A stretch of DNA of 17,947 nt, from contig VBCL01000112.1 of assembly GCA_005888865.1 (NCBI GenBank), forward strand, positions 1,858 to 19,804, given 5' to 3'. The position numbers were made by a program, and so were the translations under genes. Below, in pieces: positions 1 to 7,783 of the stretch (its first letter is position 1; the number at the start of each line of letters is the position of its first letter). The notes under the pieces were generated by a model. It saw nothing but the letters and a program-made list of their open reading frames with translations, searched no databases and was not told the origin of the DNA. The DNA comes from Betaproteobacteria bacterium (lineage in GTDB: Bacteria; Pseudomonadota; Gammaproteobacteria; Burkholderiales; Casimicrobiaceae).

Positions 1-100
1 AGGTCGGACCGGCCATGATCTGCGCGAGCTCTAGCACGCGCATGCCGGCGAGCGGGCCGGGATGCGGAGAGCGTTGCAATTGCACAGTCGCGCCGGTCAT
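1..100 (-). CDS. CaiB/BaiF family III CoA-transferase, N-terminal fragment (runs off left edge)
   Basis: Only the first 33 codons lie in the window. They read MTGATVQLQRSPHPGPLAGM and then RVLELAQIMAGPT. The segment GPLAGMRVLELAQIMAGPT is the hallmark N-terminus of the CaiB/BaiF (family III) CoA-transferases, in which the Rossmann-like first half begins right after a short leader. Members of this family move CoA between an acyl-CoA donor and a free carboxylic acid in the cytoplasm. The ATG overlaps the stop of the upstream enoyl-CoA hydratase gene as ATGA, so the two are co-transcribed and probably translationally coupled. The catalytic aspartate of the family lies beyond the edge and cannot be checked. 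The donor and acceptor cannot be named from this fragment. The family call is firm, the specificity is open. Confidence 0.85.
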   Translation of the reverse strand, partial: MTGATVQLQRSPHPGPLAGMRVLELAQIMAGPT

Positions 101-879
101 CGTCCGACGAACATCGGTTTCATTTTCGCCAGGAATGCCGCGTAGCCGATGCGAAAATCCTCCGTATCGAAGCAGTCGAAGCATTCGTCGATCTCGGCCG
201 CGGTGAGCGGCCGCGGATCCACGAGACGACGCGCGAATTTCTTGTGCCAGCGCGCCACCAGCGGTGCGCCCTCGGCAACGCGCTCGGCGGTCGCGCGCGC
301 TTCAGCGGCCACCTCGCCATCGGGCACGATGCGCGTAACCAGGCGCTTTTCCTTCGCCTCGGCTGCGTCGAAGACACGACCTTCGAGCAGTATTTCGAGT
401 GCGACCGCCGTGCCGACCAGCCGCGCGAGCGGCGCCATCTCGGCGTACGCCATGGTGAGGCCGAGGCTCTTGATAGGCGCGCCGAAGCGCGACGATTCGC
501 CGCAGATCCGCAGGTCGCACAGCGCCGCGATCTCGAGCCCTCCACCGACGCACACGCCGTGAATCTGCGCAACCAGCGGATGGCGGCAATCGGCGAGCGC
601 CTGCAACGTGGCGTGCATGACGTGTCCGTAGGCAATCGCCTGCGCCTTGTTGGCCCGCTCGGTTGCGAACTCGCCGATATCGTTGCCGGGAGAGAAGGCC
701 TTTTCGCCCGCGCCGCGCAGGATGATGCAGCGCAAGTTCTCGTCGGAGGACAGCGCGCCGATGGTCTCGCCGAGCTCGCGCCACATCGGTTTGGTGAGCG
801 CGTTGAGCTTGGCGGGACGGTTGAGCACGACGGTCGCGATGGCGCCGTCGCGCGAGACGAGGACGAGTTCCGATGCCAT
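97..879 (-). CDS. enoyl-CoA hydratase/isomerase family protein (crotonase fold)
   Basis: This 260-residue protein has the usual crotonase length. It shows the two oxyanion-hole segments, FSPGND (residues 62-67) and GVCVGGGLEIAALCDLRI (108-125). The family adds water to, or isomerises, 2-enoyl-CoA substrates in the cytoplasm. The first catalytic glutamate (rat mitochondrial hydratase Glu144) is kept as Glu116. The second (Glu164, in a FGxPE motif) is replaced by Ile136 in FGAPIKSLG. A classical hydratase mechanism needing both acids is therefore doubtful, and an isomerase, lyase or other crotonase reaction is possible. The ATG at 879 follows the dctM stop by 9 nt, with AGGAA upstream as ribosome site. 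Its stop overlaps the CoA-transferase start. The context is a TRAP transporter operon, so it likely acts on the CoA thioester of the imported acid (inference). Confidence 0.88.
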   Translation of the reverse strand: MASELVLVSRDGAIATVVLNRPAKLNALTKPMWRELGETIGALSSDENLRCIILRGAGEKAFSPGNDIGEFATERANKAQAIAYGHVMHATLQALADCRHPLVAQIHGVCVGGGLEIAALCDLRICGESSRFGAPIKSLGLTMAYAEMAPLARLVGTAVALEILLEGRVFDAAEAKEKRLVTRIVPDGEVAAEARATAERVAEGAPLVARWHKKFARRLVDPRPLTAAEIDECFDCFDTEDFRIGYAAFLAKMKPMFVGR

Positions 880-888
880 ATCCAGTTC

Positions 889-2175
889 CTAGCGATAGAA
901 GAGATCCACGAGACCCATACCGGTCACCGGCACGTACGTCACCAGGAGAAGTACCGCAACCAGCACGCCGATGAACCAGACATTGACGCGCGTGACCTCC
1001 CAGATCGAGGCTTTGGAGATCGCGCTTGCGACCATGAGCACGCTCGCCACGGGCGGCGTCTGCTGGCCGATGCCGAGATTGACGGTGACGATAAGACCGA
1101 AGTGCACCGGATCGATACCGACCGCCTTCACCAGCGGCATCACGACCGGCACGACGAGGATGATCGCCGCCGCCGAGTGCAGGAACATGCCCAGCAGCAG
1201 GCAGAGCAGATTGAGCAGCGCCAGCACCACCCACTTGTTCTGGGTGAATGCCGAGACCGCCTGCGCGAGCTTCTGCGGCGCCTGCACTTCCGTGAGGTAG
1301 GTGCCAAGGAGCGCGCTCGTCGCTACCAGGAGCATCACCACCGCGGTCTGCACTGCGCCATCGATCACCGCCTGCCTGAGCTGCGCGAGATCGAGCTCGC
1401 GATAGATGAAAAACCCGACGACGATGGATGCAACCACCGCCAGCGCCGCGCCCTCGGTCGCTGTCACCACGCCGCCGAAGATCCCGCCGAGGATGATGAT
1501 CGGCAGCAGGAACGCCCACAGCGCATCGCGCGCCGTGCTGCCGACGCGCTTGAACGAGAACGCCTCTTCACGCGGCAGGTTGTAGCGGCGGGCGAACACG
1601 TACGCCATGCCCATCAAGCCGAAACCGCCGATGATCCCGGGCACGATGCCGGCGACGAAAAGCTGGACGACGGAGGTTTCCGCCATCACCGCGTAGAGGA
1701 TCATCGGGATGGACGGCGGGATGATGACGGCGAGCGTGGCCGCCGAAGACATCACAGCCGCAGCCAGCGGCGCCGGATAGCCCTTCGCTTTCATCCCCGG
1801 GATGAGGATCGAGCCCAGCGCCGCGATGTCGGCCACCGCCGAACCGGAAATCTCGGCGAAGAACATCGAAGCACCGATCGACACGTGCGCGAGCCCGCCG
1901 CGCGCCCAACCGAACAACGACGAGGCGAATGCGATCAGTCGCCGCGAGATGCCCGACGCGTTCATGATCGCGCCGGCCAGGATGAACAAGGGGATCGCCA
2001 GCAGCGGAAAGCTGGTCGCACCGTTGTACGCGACGATTGCCAGGTTCGGCAGGATGCTCAAACCATGGCTCGTCACCATCGCCGCGACCGCGACGATGCC
2101 CAGCGCCACCGCGATCGGCACGTTGAACACGACCAGCGCCAACACGGCGCCGAAGAGCAACAACATCAGCGTCAT
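889..2175 (-). CDS. dctM: TRAP transporter large permease subunit (DctM family)
   Basis: The 428-residue protein is almost entirely hydrophobic, with about 12 membrane-spanning segments starting at residue 2, the normal length and layout of DctM subunits. Segments typical of the family are visible, such as SGSAVADIAALGSILIPGMK near residues 110-129 and NLGIGQQTPPVASVLMV near residues 367-383. DctM is the ion-coupled channel-forming subunit of tripartite ATP-independent periplasmic transporters and works with DctQ in the inner membrane and DctP in the periplasm. It starts 19 nt after the dctQ stop, with GGCGGAT as a weak ribosome site. It is the third gene of a dctP-dctQ-dctM-crotonase-CoA-transferase operon. 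The substrate cannot be read from the permease. Long open frames on the opposite strand here are codon-bias shadows. Confidence 0.95.
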   Translation of the reverse strand: MTLMLLLFGAVLALVVFNVPIAVALGIVAVAAMVTSHGLSILPNLAIVAYNGATSFPLLAIPLFILAGAIMNASGISRRLIAFASSLFGWARGGLAHVSIGASMFFAEISGSAVADIAALGSILIPGMKAKGYPAPLAAAVMSSAATLAVIIPPSIPMILYAVMAETSVVQLFVAGIVPGIIGGFGLMGMAYVFARRYNLPREEAFSFKRVGSTARDALWAFLLPIIILGGIFGGVVTATEGAALAVVASIVVGFFIYRELDLAQLRQAVIDGAVQTAVVMLLVATSALLGTYLTEVQAPQKLAQAVSAFTQNKWVVLALLNLLCLLLGMFLHSAAAIILVVPVVMPLVKAVGIDPVHFGLIVTVNLGIGQQTPPVASVLMVASAISKASIWEVTRVNVWFIGVLVAVLLLVTYVPVTGMGLVDLFYR

Positions 2176-2194
2176 CGAGATCCGCCGGCGACGT

Positions 2195-2707
2195 TCACTG
2201 CGTTGCTTCGGCCAATGCTACGCCGCCGGCGCGCGGAGGCGGCCGCTTCGCATTGAACAGATCGATCAGGTGCATGACTTCGGCGACAATGATCAGCGCC
2301 GCGCTGACCGGAATCACCGACTGCACGACGCTCATCGGAATCCACGGCAGGCTCACCAGCGTGTCCGTAGCGAGTATCGGCGCAATCCAGACGCCGACGC
2401 CGCCGAGGAGCGCGAAGAAGGCGATCACGAGAATTTGCGCCGCGATGCTCACCGCGCGGCGTGCGGGCCAGGGCATGCGCTCGACGAGCTCGGGGCAGCC
2501 GATATGCGATCGCCTGACCGAGGCGAGCGCCGAACCGTAGAACGTGACCCAGGCGAGCAGTACGGACGCGACCTCGTCGTACCAGATCAGCGACCGGCCG
2601 GCGAAGCGAAACACCACGCCGAGCGTGACCTCCACGGCGAGGACCACCATCAGCACGATGACGACCCATTCGAGCAGCCGCCCGTACGCGGCACGGAAGC
2701 GCTTCAC
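2195..2707 (-). CDS. dctQ: TRAP transporter small permease subunit (DctQ family)
   Basis: The 170-residue protein has four predicted membrane helices (about residues 12-34, 44-64, 83-107 and 122-148). A cytoplasmic basic N-terminus precedes them (MKRFRAAYGR), and the RSLIWYDEVASVLLAWVTFYG stretch is typical of the DctQ family. DctQ forms the membrane partner of DctM in TRAP transporters. The start is GTG at 2707 and overlaps the dctP stop as GTGA, a sign of translational coupling. The C-terminus is a polar tail of about 20 residues (KRPPPRAGGVALAEATQ). It sits between dctP and dctM in the standard P-Q-M gene order. Confidence 0.93.
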   Translation of the reverse strand: MKRFRAAYGRLLEWVVIVLMVVLAVEVTLGVVFRFAGRSLIWYDEVASVLLAWVTFYGSALASVRRSHIGCPELVERMPWPARRAVSIAAQILVIAFFALLGGVGVWIAPILATDTLVSLPWIPMSVVQSVIPVSAALIIVAEVMHLIDLFNAKRPPPRAGGVALAEATQ

Positions 2708-3726
2708 TTGGCGAGCGCGACCGCGCGGTCGATCAGCTCCTTCGCGCCCGGGACTTCCTTGGCGAACTCCTCGTAGATCGGCTTGCTCGCCGCGACGAAC
2801 GCCTCCTTGTCGACCTCGTTCACCTGCATGCCGGCCTGCTTGAGCTTCCCAAGAAGGTCCTCATCGTCTTTTGCTGCCGTCTGGTAGACGTAGGCTTGTG
2901 TCTCCTTGGCCGTCTCCTCGAGGATCTTGCGCACGTCGGCTGCCAGGCCGTTCCAGTGCGTCGTGCCGACGGTGAGATACGCCGGCGTGTAGACGTGACC
3001 GGAAAGCGACAAGTACTTCTGCACTTCCTGCAGCTTGGCCGAATAGATCTGGGTGAACGGATTCTCCTCGCCGTCCATGACGCCGGTCTGCAGCGCGGTG
3101 AACAACTCGGAAAATTTCATCGGGCTGGGGTTGGCGCCATAAGCCTGGAACATCTTTACCCGCCACTTGCCTCCGGGCACGCGCAGCTTGATGCCGGCCA
3201 GGTCGCCTGGAACCTTGATCGGTCGCTTGCTGTTGGTGATCTGGCGAAATCCGTTCTCCCACACTGCGATCACCTTGAGTCCCTTCTTTTCGACCTCGGG
3301 CTCGAGCTTGGACCAGAAGATCTCCTTCTCGATGCGCCCCATGTGTGCGCGATCCTTCACGAGGTACGGCATCTCGAATACGCCAAAGAGGTCGACCTGC
3401 GAGCTCATCACCGTGGAGGGCAGGGCCATGTCTACCGTGCCCAGCTTGACCTTCTGGATCAGCTCTTCGTCACTGCCGAGTTGGCTCGATCCGTAGGCGA
3501 TGACCTTGGCCTTGCCCGCGAGCTTTGCGTTCGCGCGCTTGGCGAATTCGTCCGCACTCTTCTGGAAAATCGAACCGGGTTCGCCGACATGGCCAAGTTT
3601 GATTTCGAGTTGCCCGTAGGCAGGTGCCGGAGCGAGCATGAGCAGCGCAAGACCCGATAGCGCGGCGATCAGCGAATGGATCCGACGCGGACTGCGATCG
3701 GACGCGGCGTCGTTGACGATGGTCAT
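2704..3726 (-). CDS. dctP: TRAP transporter substrate-binding protein (DctP family)
   Basis: The 340-residue protein begins with a basic N-terminus and a hydrophobic stretch (residues 17-36), ending in APAYG-Q, a likely Sec signal peptide cleaved near residue 38. The mature part starts EIKLGHVGEPGSIFQKSADEFA, a standard DctP opening. It carries the LRVPG segment whose Arg182 corresponds to the arginine that pairs with the ligand carboxylate in known DctP proteins. The segment FTALQTGVMDGEENPFTQIY follows at about 209-228. It should bind an organic acid in the periplasm and hand it to DctQM. Which acid is not readable. It is the first gene of the operon, with an ideal ribosome site six bases before the ATG. 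No promoter with good hexamers is evident in the 123 bp upstream, so read-through from the aminotransferase gene is possible. Confidence 0.95.
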   Translation of the reverse strand: MTIVNDAASDRSPRRIHSLIAALSGLALLMLAPAPAYGQLEIKLGHVGEPGSIFQKSADEFAKRANAKLAGKAKVIAYGSSQLGSDEELIQKVKLGTVDMALPSTVMSSQVDLFGVFEMPYLVKDRAHMGRIEKEIFWSKLEPEVEKKGLKVIAVWENGFRQITNSKRPIKVPGDLAGIKLRVPGGKWRVKMFQAYGANPSPMKFSELFTALQTGVMDGEENPFTQIYSAKLQEVQKYLSLSGHVYTPAYLTVGTTHWNGLAADVRKILEETAKETQAYVYQTAAKDDEDLLGKLKQAGMQVNEVDKEAFVAASKPIYEEFAKEVPGAKELIDRAVALAK

Positions 3727-3732
3727 GCTTGG

Positions 3733-3738
3733 CCTCCT
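3733..3738 (-). promoter_or_regulatory. strong ribosome binding site of dctP
   Basis: The minus strand reads AGGAGG here, a perfect Shine-Dalgarno core six bases before the dctP ATG. It is much stronger than the sites of the other genes in this operon, which rely on stop-start overlaps. This fits the need for excess binding protein over permease. Confidence 0.8.
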
Positions 3739-3849
3739 GGCGAAAGTTCCGTCTTGAAACTGCTGTTATCGTCATTCCGCGCGAGCAGAATGCGGGTTCT
3801 TCTTCGGGGCTGCGACACCGGCACTGCACGTCGGCGCGCAGCGATCACC

Positions 3850-5055
3850 CTACGCCGCGCGCGCCAGCTCCGCCGCCGCCGTTTCCGCGAGATAGTCCAT
3901 CGCCGCCTGCGCTCCACCTTTGCGATGCGGGACGGCGGCAAGTCCGAGCCCCATTTCCACGCCGGCGAGCGTGCCGCAGAGCATGAGATCGTTGAAGTAA
4001 CCCAGATGACCGATGCGGAAGATCTTGCCGGCGACCTTGCCCAAGCCCTGGCCCAGCGACATGTCGAAGCGGTCGAGCACGATCTTCCGGAAGGTATCGG
4101 CGTTGTGTCCTGCCGGCAGGACGACGCCGGTAAGCGTCGAGCTGTATTCGGCGGGCTCGGCGCACAGAATCTCGAGGCCCCACGCGCGCACCGCCCGCCG
4201 CGTCGCCTCGGCGAGCCGGCTGTGGCGCGCGAAAACCCGGTCCAGTCCTTCGCTTTCGAGCATATCGAGCGCCTCGTGCAGCCCGTACAGCAGATTGGTC
4301 GCCGGTGTATACGGGAAGTACCCGGAAGCGTTAATCGACAGCATCTCGTTCCAGTCCCAGTACGACCGCGGCAGCTTCGCCTTCTTCGAGGCTGCAAGCG
4401 CCTTGGCGCTGATTGCATTGAACGACAACCCCGGCGGCAACATCAGTCCCTTCTGCGAGCCGCCGACCGTGACGTCGACGCGCCACTCGTCATGGCGGTA
4501 GTCGATGGAGGCGAGCGATGAGATCGTATCGACCATGAACAGCGCCGGGTGCCCGGCGCGATCGATCGCCGCGCGCAACTCCGGGATGCGGCTGGTCACA
4601 CCGGTCGAGGTCTCGTTGTGAACGACACACACGGCCTTGATCGAATGTTGCGCATCCGCACGCAGCGCCGCTTCGATGTCTACTGCGGAAACGCCGTGCC
4701 GCCAGTCGCCGGGCAGAAGCGTGACCGACAAGCCGAGCCGCTCTGCCAATCGCTTCCATAACGCGGCGAAGTGCCCGGTCTCGGCCATGAGCACACGATC
4801 GCCCTGCGAGAGGGTATTCACCAGCGCAGCCTCCCACGCGCCGGTGCCGGAGGCGGAGTAGATGACGACGTCGGCGTCGGTCTTGAAGACCTTCTTCATC
4901 CCGGCGATAACGGCCTTGGTCAGCGCAGCGAATTCCGGCCCGCGGTGATCGATCGTCGCCTGATCGATCGCCCGCAACACGCGATCGGGGACGTTGGTCG
5001 GCCCGGGAATCTGCAGAAAATGCCGGCCCGAAGGATGGCTGTCGAGAAGGAGCAT
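3850..5055 (-). CDS. serine--glyoxylate (or alanine--glyoxylate) aminotransferase, class V PLP enzyme
   Basis: The protein of 401 residues opens with SGRHFLQIPGPTNVPDRVLRAI, the conserved start of the serine-glyoxylate aminotransferase family. It continues with DHRGPEF (37-43) and SASGTGAWEAAL (68-79). The PLP lysine is Lys202 in GGSQKGLMLPPG, preceded by MVDTISSLAS (174-183). These class V aminotransferases transfer the amino group of serine or alanine to glyoxylate, giving glycine and hydroxypyruvate or pyruvate. The open frame extends 50 codons further to 5205, but those codons are arginine-rich, lack homology and overlap the divergent gene, so the ATG at 5055 is preferred although its ribosome site is weak. 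It lies 123 bp upstream of the TRAP operon on the same strand. Serine versus alanine preference cannot be settled by eye. Confidence 0.9.
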   Translation of the reverse strand: MLLLDSHPSGRHFLQIPGPTNVPDRVLRAIDQATIDHRGPEFAALTKAVIAGMKKVFKTDADVVIYSASGTGAWEAALVNTLSQGDRVLMAETGHFAALWKRLAERLGLSVTLLPGDWRHGVSAVDIEAALRADAQHSIKAVCVVHNETSTGVTSRIPELRAAIDRAGHPALFMVDTISSLASIDYRHDEWRVDVTVGGSQKGLMLPPGLSFNAISAKALAASKKAKLPRSYWDWNEMLSINASGYFPYTPATNLLYGLHEALDMLESEGLDRVFARHSRLAEATRRAVRAWGLEILCAEPAEYSSTLTGVVLPAGHNADTFRKIVLDRFDMSLGQGLGKVAGKIFRIGHLGYFNDLMLCGTLAGVEMGLGLAAVPHRKGGAQAAMDYLAETAAAELARAA

Positions 5056-5103
5056 GTCAGAGGACCGCGATGGTTTGCGCGCGTGGCCGCGGACGAAGAG
5101 TGC

Positions 5104-5133
5104 ATCGTACCCACCTTTGTCGCCGTGTCGCAA
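5104..5133 (-). promoter_or_regulatory. candidate sigma-70 promoter of the aminotransferase gene
   Basis: On the minus strand TTGCGA (5128-5133) and TACGAT (5104-5109) are separated by 18 bp, each matching four of six consensus bases. The leader to the ATG at 5055 would be about 45 nt. This is a pattern match only. Confidence 0.35.
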
Positions 5134-5158
5134 GCGGCGTGCCCGGCACGGTCGTGGG

Positions 5159-5164
5159 GTATGA
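5159..5164 (+). promoter_or_regulatory. candidate -10 box close to the start codon of the unknown gene
   Basis: TATGAT matches five of six -10 consensus bases and ends about 10 nt before the ATG at 5175. Transcription would begin within a few bases of the start codon. No good -35 hexamer is visible, so the call is tentative. Confidence 0.3.
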
Positions 5165-5174
5165 TCCTTAGCGC

Positions 5175-5843
5175 ATGGACGCCCCCGCCCGCACGCGGAT
5201 CGCACGTCGCGAGGATCTGGAGCTCACCGGCCCCGAATTCGCGATCCTGAAGCGACTCGACACGCCGCAGAAAATCCAGCTTTTCATCAACGCGATCCCG
5301 GCCAACCACGAAATCGGCGGCGAGACGATCCTGTCGGTGCGCCAGGTGCTGCGACAACGCCGCGCGCATTGCATCGAGGGCGCATTCGTCGCCGCCTGCG
5401 CGCTGTGGGTTCACGGCGATCCGCCACTTGTCGTGCACATCGATTGCGACCCGAGCGACTACCCGCACGTGATCGCCATTTTCCGCCGCGGCGCTACCTG
5501 GGGCGCGATCTCCAAGCACAACGGACCGCAGTTGCGCTACCGCGATCCGGTCTATCGCAGCTTACGCGAGCTTGCGATGTCCTACTTCCACGAATACTTC
5601 GACCGACGCGGCCGCAAGACGCTGCGCAGCTATTCGCGACCTTTCGATCTGCGAGGGATCGATCCCGAGCTGTGGATCACCACCGAAACGGCGTGCACGC
5701 AAGCCCACGATCGGTTGGCGAGGCTGCGTCACTACGCGGTGATTTCCAAGCGCCAGGAGAGGATGCTTTCCCGCCGCGACAGCTTCGAGCGCAAGGCCTC
5801 GCGGGTGGTCGAGCACGCCAAGCCCGCAGCAACGAAGCCCTAG
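5175..5843 (+). CDS. conserved protein of unknown function, possible transglutaminase/cysteine-protease-like fold
   Basis: This 222-residue soluble protein has no signal peptide or membrane helix. I recognise the general pattern as a conserved bacterial hypothetical family, but no established function. The core reads RRAHCIEGAFVAACAL (62-77), then PLVVHIDCDPSDYPHVIAIFRRG (84-106, key residues His98, Val99), then TWGAISKHNG (108-117) and YRDPVYRSLRELAMSYFHEYF (122-142). A cysteine (Cys66) at the start of a helix, then a histidine (His98) and a polar residue (Asn116) in following strands is the order seen in transglutaminase-like and papain-like enzymes, so a thiol hydrolase or transferase is possible (inference). 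The gene is divergent from the aminotransferase gene and convergent with dxs. No Shine-Dalgarno precedes the ATG; a TATGAT box ends 9 nt upstream, suggesting a very short or leaderless message. Codon use matches its neighbours. Confidence 0.8.
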   Translation: MDAPARTRIARREDLELTGPEFAILKRLDTPQKIQLFINAIPANHEIGGETILSVRQVLRQRRAHCIEGAFVAACALWVHGDPPLVVHIDCDPSDYPHVIAIFRRGATWGAISKHNGPQLRYRDPVYRSLRELAMSYFHEYFDRRGRKTLRSYSRPFDLRGIDPELWITTETACTQAHDRLARLRHYAVISKRQERMLSRRDSFERKASRVVEHAKPAATKP

Positions 5844-5875
5844 GAGCGAGCCTAGAGGCGTGCGACCGAAAGGGT

Positions 5876-7783
5876 CTACGCCGCGGGCTTGGCGAGGTTC
5901 ACGACCACCGGCGGCGCCGGGCTATCGCTCTTTCGGGAACCGAAGCGCGCGCTGATCGATGCGGCGATGCCTTTCGCATCGAGCCCGCAGTGCGCGAGCT
6001 GGACCGCCGGGTCGCCGTGGTCGATGAATTCGTCGGGCAGGCCGAGGTGCAGAATGGGCACGGCGAACTTCTGCGCTGCCAGCGCTTCTGACACCGCGCT
6101 GCCCGCGCCGCCGGCAACCACGTTCTCCTCGACGGTTACCAGCGCTTCATGAGTCCTCGCGAGATAGGTGACGAGCTCGACGTCGAGCGGCTTCACGAAA
6201 CGCATGTTCGCCACCGTCGCGTCGATTTCTTCTGCCGCAGCGAGCGCTGGATGCAGCATGCTGCCGAAGGCAAGGATCGCGATCTTGTGCCGCTTCGAAT
6301 CCCGGCGAATCTCCCCCTTGCCGATCGGCAGGCCTTTCAGCTCGCGCTCGATCGTCACGCCCGATCCCGCGCCGCGCGGATAGCGCACCGCGGCCGGCGT
6401 GTCGAGCATGAAGGCCGTGGTCAGCATCTGTCGGCATTCGTTCTCGTCGGCGGGTGCCATTACGGTCGTATTGGGGAGGCAGCGGAGGTACGTGAGATCG
6501 AAGCTCCCGTGATGCGTGGGCCCGTCGGCGCCCACCAACCCGCCGCGGTCGATCGCAAACACGACCGGAAGATTCTGCAGCACGACGTCGTGGATCAACT
6601 GGTCGTACGCCCGCTGCAGGAACGTCGAGTAGATCGCGACGACCGGCTTCATGCCCTCGCAGGCGAGGCCTGCGGCGAAGGTCAGAGCGTGCTGTTCGGC
6701 GATGCCGACGTCGAAATAGCGATCCGGATATTCCTTTGAGAAACGCACCAGACCCGATCCCTCGCGCATCGCCGGCGTGATGCCGATAAGCCGCACGTCG
6801 CGCACCGCCATGTCGCAGAGCCAGTCACCGAAGACTTGTGTGTAGGAAGGCTTCCCGGAGGGTTTCGGGACGATGCCGACGGCGGGATCGAACTTCGCCA
6901 CGCCGTGATAGAGGATCGGGTCTTCTTCTGCTCGGGCATAACCGTGACCCTTGCGCGTCATCACGTGCAGCAGCTGCGGGCCGGAGAGCTTTCGGACATT
7001 GGAGAGCGTCTTCACCAGCGTGTCCAGATCGTGCCCGTCGATCGGGCCGATGTAGTTGAAGCCGAACTCCTCGAACAGCGTGCCGGGAAGCACCATGCCT
7101 TTCGTATGCTCTTCCCAGCGCCGGGCGAGCTCCTTGACGGGCGGCAGCTTGGAGAGGACTTCCTTGCCACCGCGGCGCATCGTGTTGTACACGCGACCGG
7201 ACAGCAACCGCGCGAGGTAGTTGTTGAAGGCGCCCACCGACTCCGAGATCGACATGTCGTTGTCGTTGAGGATCACCAGCAGGTCGGCCCCTGCCGCGCC
7301 GGCGTTGTTCATCGCCTCGAAGGCCATGCCGGCACTCATCGCGCCGTCGCCGATCACCGCGACGACGGAGCGCCTCTCTCCCTTGCGCTTGGCGGCGATC
7401 GCCATGCCGAGTGCGGCCGAGATCGAGGTCGACGAGTGCGCGGTGCCGAAGGTGTCGTATTCGCTCTCGACGCGGCGAGGAAATCCGGCGATCCCGCCCC
7501 ACTGCCGAAGCTTGGCCATTCCCTCGCGGCGGCCGGTGAGGATCTTGTGCGCATAGGTCTGATGGCCGACGTCCCAGACCAGGCGATCGTGCGGCGTGTC
7601 GAACACGTAGTGCAGTGCGACCGTGAGCTCGACCGTACCGAGGTTCGAGGACAAGTGACCCCCGGTTCGACTGACCGAGGCGAGAATGAGGTCGTGGAGC
7701 TCCTTCGCGAGCTGCGGCAGCTGATCCTCCCGCAACCGGCGCAGATCGGACGGGTCGTTGATCTTCTCGAGCAGACGGTCCAT
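5876..7783 (-). CDS. dxs: 1-deoxy-D-xylulose-5-phosphate synthase
   Basis: The 635-residue protein has full DXS length. It condenses pyruvate with glyceraldehyde 3-phosphate, using thiamine diphosphate, as the first step of the MEP isoprenoid pathway. Visible signatures are GGHLSSNLGTVELTVALHYV (41-60, with the conserved His43), VGHQTYAHKILTGRR (72-86), and the thiamine-binding GDG (145-147) with NDND (173-176). There are also GPIDGHDLDTL, a MTRKGHGY segment, and a transketolase-like DVGIAEQHALTFAAGLA in the second half. The ATG at 7783 gives the typical MDRLLEKINDP start. A longer frame to 7870 overlaps ispA and is unlikely. Its ATG overlaps the stop of an eight-codon mini-ORF, which in turn overlaps the ispA stop. 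It is the last gene of xseB-ispA-dxs and ends 32 bp from the convergent unknown gene. Confidence 0.97.
   Translation of the reverse strand: MDRLLEKINDPSDLRRLREDQLPQLAKELHDLILASVSRTGGHLSSNLGTVELTVALHYVFDTPHDRLVWDVGHQTYAHKILTGRREGMAKLRQWGGIAGFPRRVESEYDTFGTAHSSTSISAALGMAIAAKRKGERRSVVAVIGDGAMSAGMAFEAMNNAGAAGADLLVILNDNDMSISESVGAFNNYLARLLSGRVYNTMRRGGKEVLSKLPPVKELARRWEEHTKGMVLPGTLFEEFGFNYIGPIDGHDLDTLVKTLSNVRKLSGPQLLHVMTRKGHGYARAEEDPILYHGVAKFDPAVGIVPKPSGKPSYTQVFGDWLCDMAVRDVRLIGITPAMREGSGLVRFSKEYPDRYFDVGIAEQHALTFAAGLACEGMKPVVAIYSTFLQRAYDQLIHDVVLQNLPVVFAIDRGGLVGADGPTHHGSFDLTYLRCLPNTTVMAPADENECRQMLTTAFMLDTPAAVRYPRGAGSGVTIERELKGLPIGKGEIRRDSKRHKIAILAFGSMLHPALAAAEEIDATVANMRFVKPLDVELVTYLARTHEALVTVEENVVAGGAGSAVSEALAAQKFAVPILHLGLPDEFIDHGDPAVQLAHCGLDAKGIAASISARFGSRKSDSPAPPVVVNLAKPAA

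Noticed and set aside
244..2256. Open frame of 670 codons on the plus strand opposite the crotonase and dctM genes
   Set aside because: It is rich in Arg, His, Asp and Glu with no domain, and mirrors the codon pattern of two certain genes on the other strand. It is a high-GC shadow.
3771..3795. Possible Neisseria-like GTCATTCC...GAATGCGG dispersed repeat between the aminotransferase gene and dctP
   Set aside because: Only the five-base arms CATTC/GAATG match; the inner stem is broken. Too short and imperfect to call.
5056..5205. Fifty extra N-terminal codons for the aminotransferase
   Set aside because: Arg-rich, not family-like, and overlapping the start of the divergent gene. The family N-terminus begins just after 5055.
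5838..5860. Possible terminator between the unknown gene and dxs (CTAGG...CCTAG)
   Set aside because: Five-base stem with no T-run on either strand.
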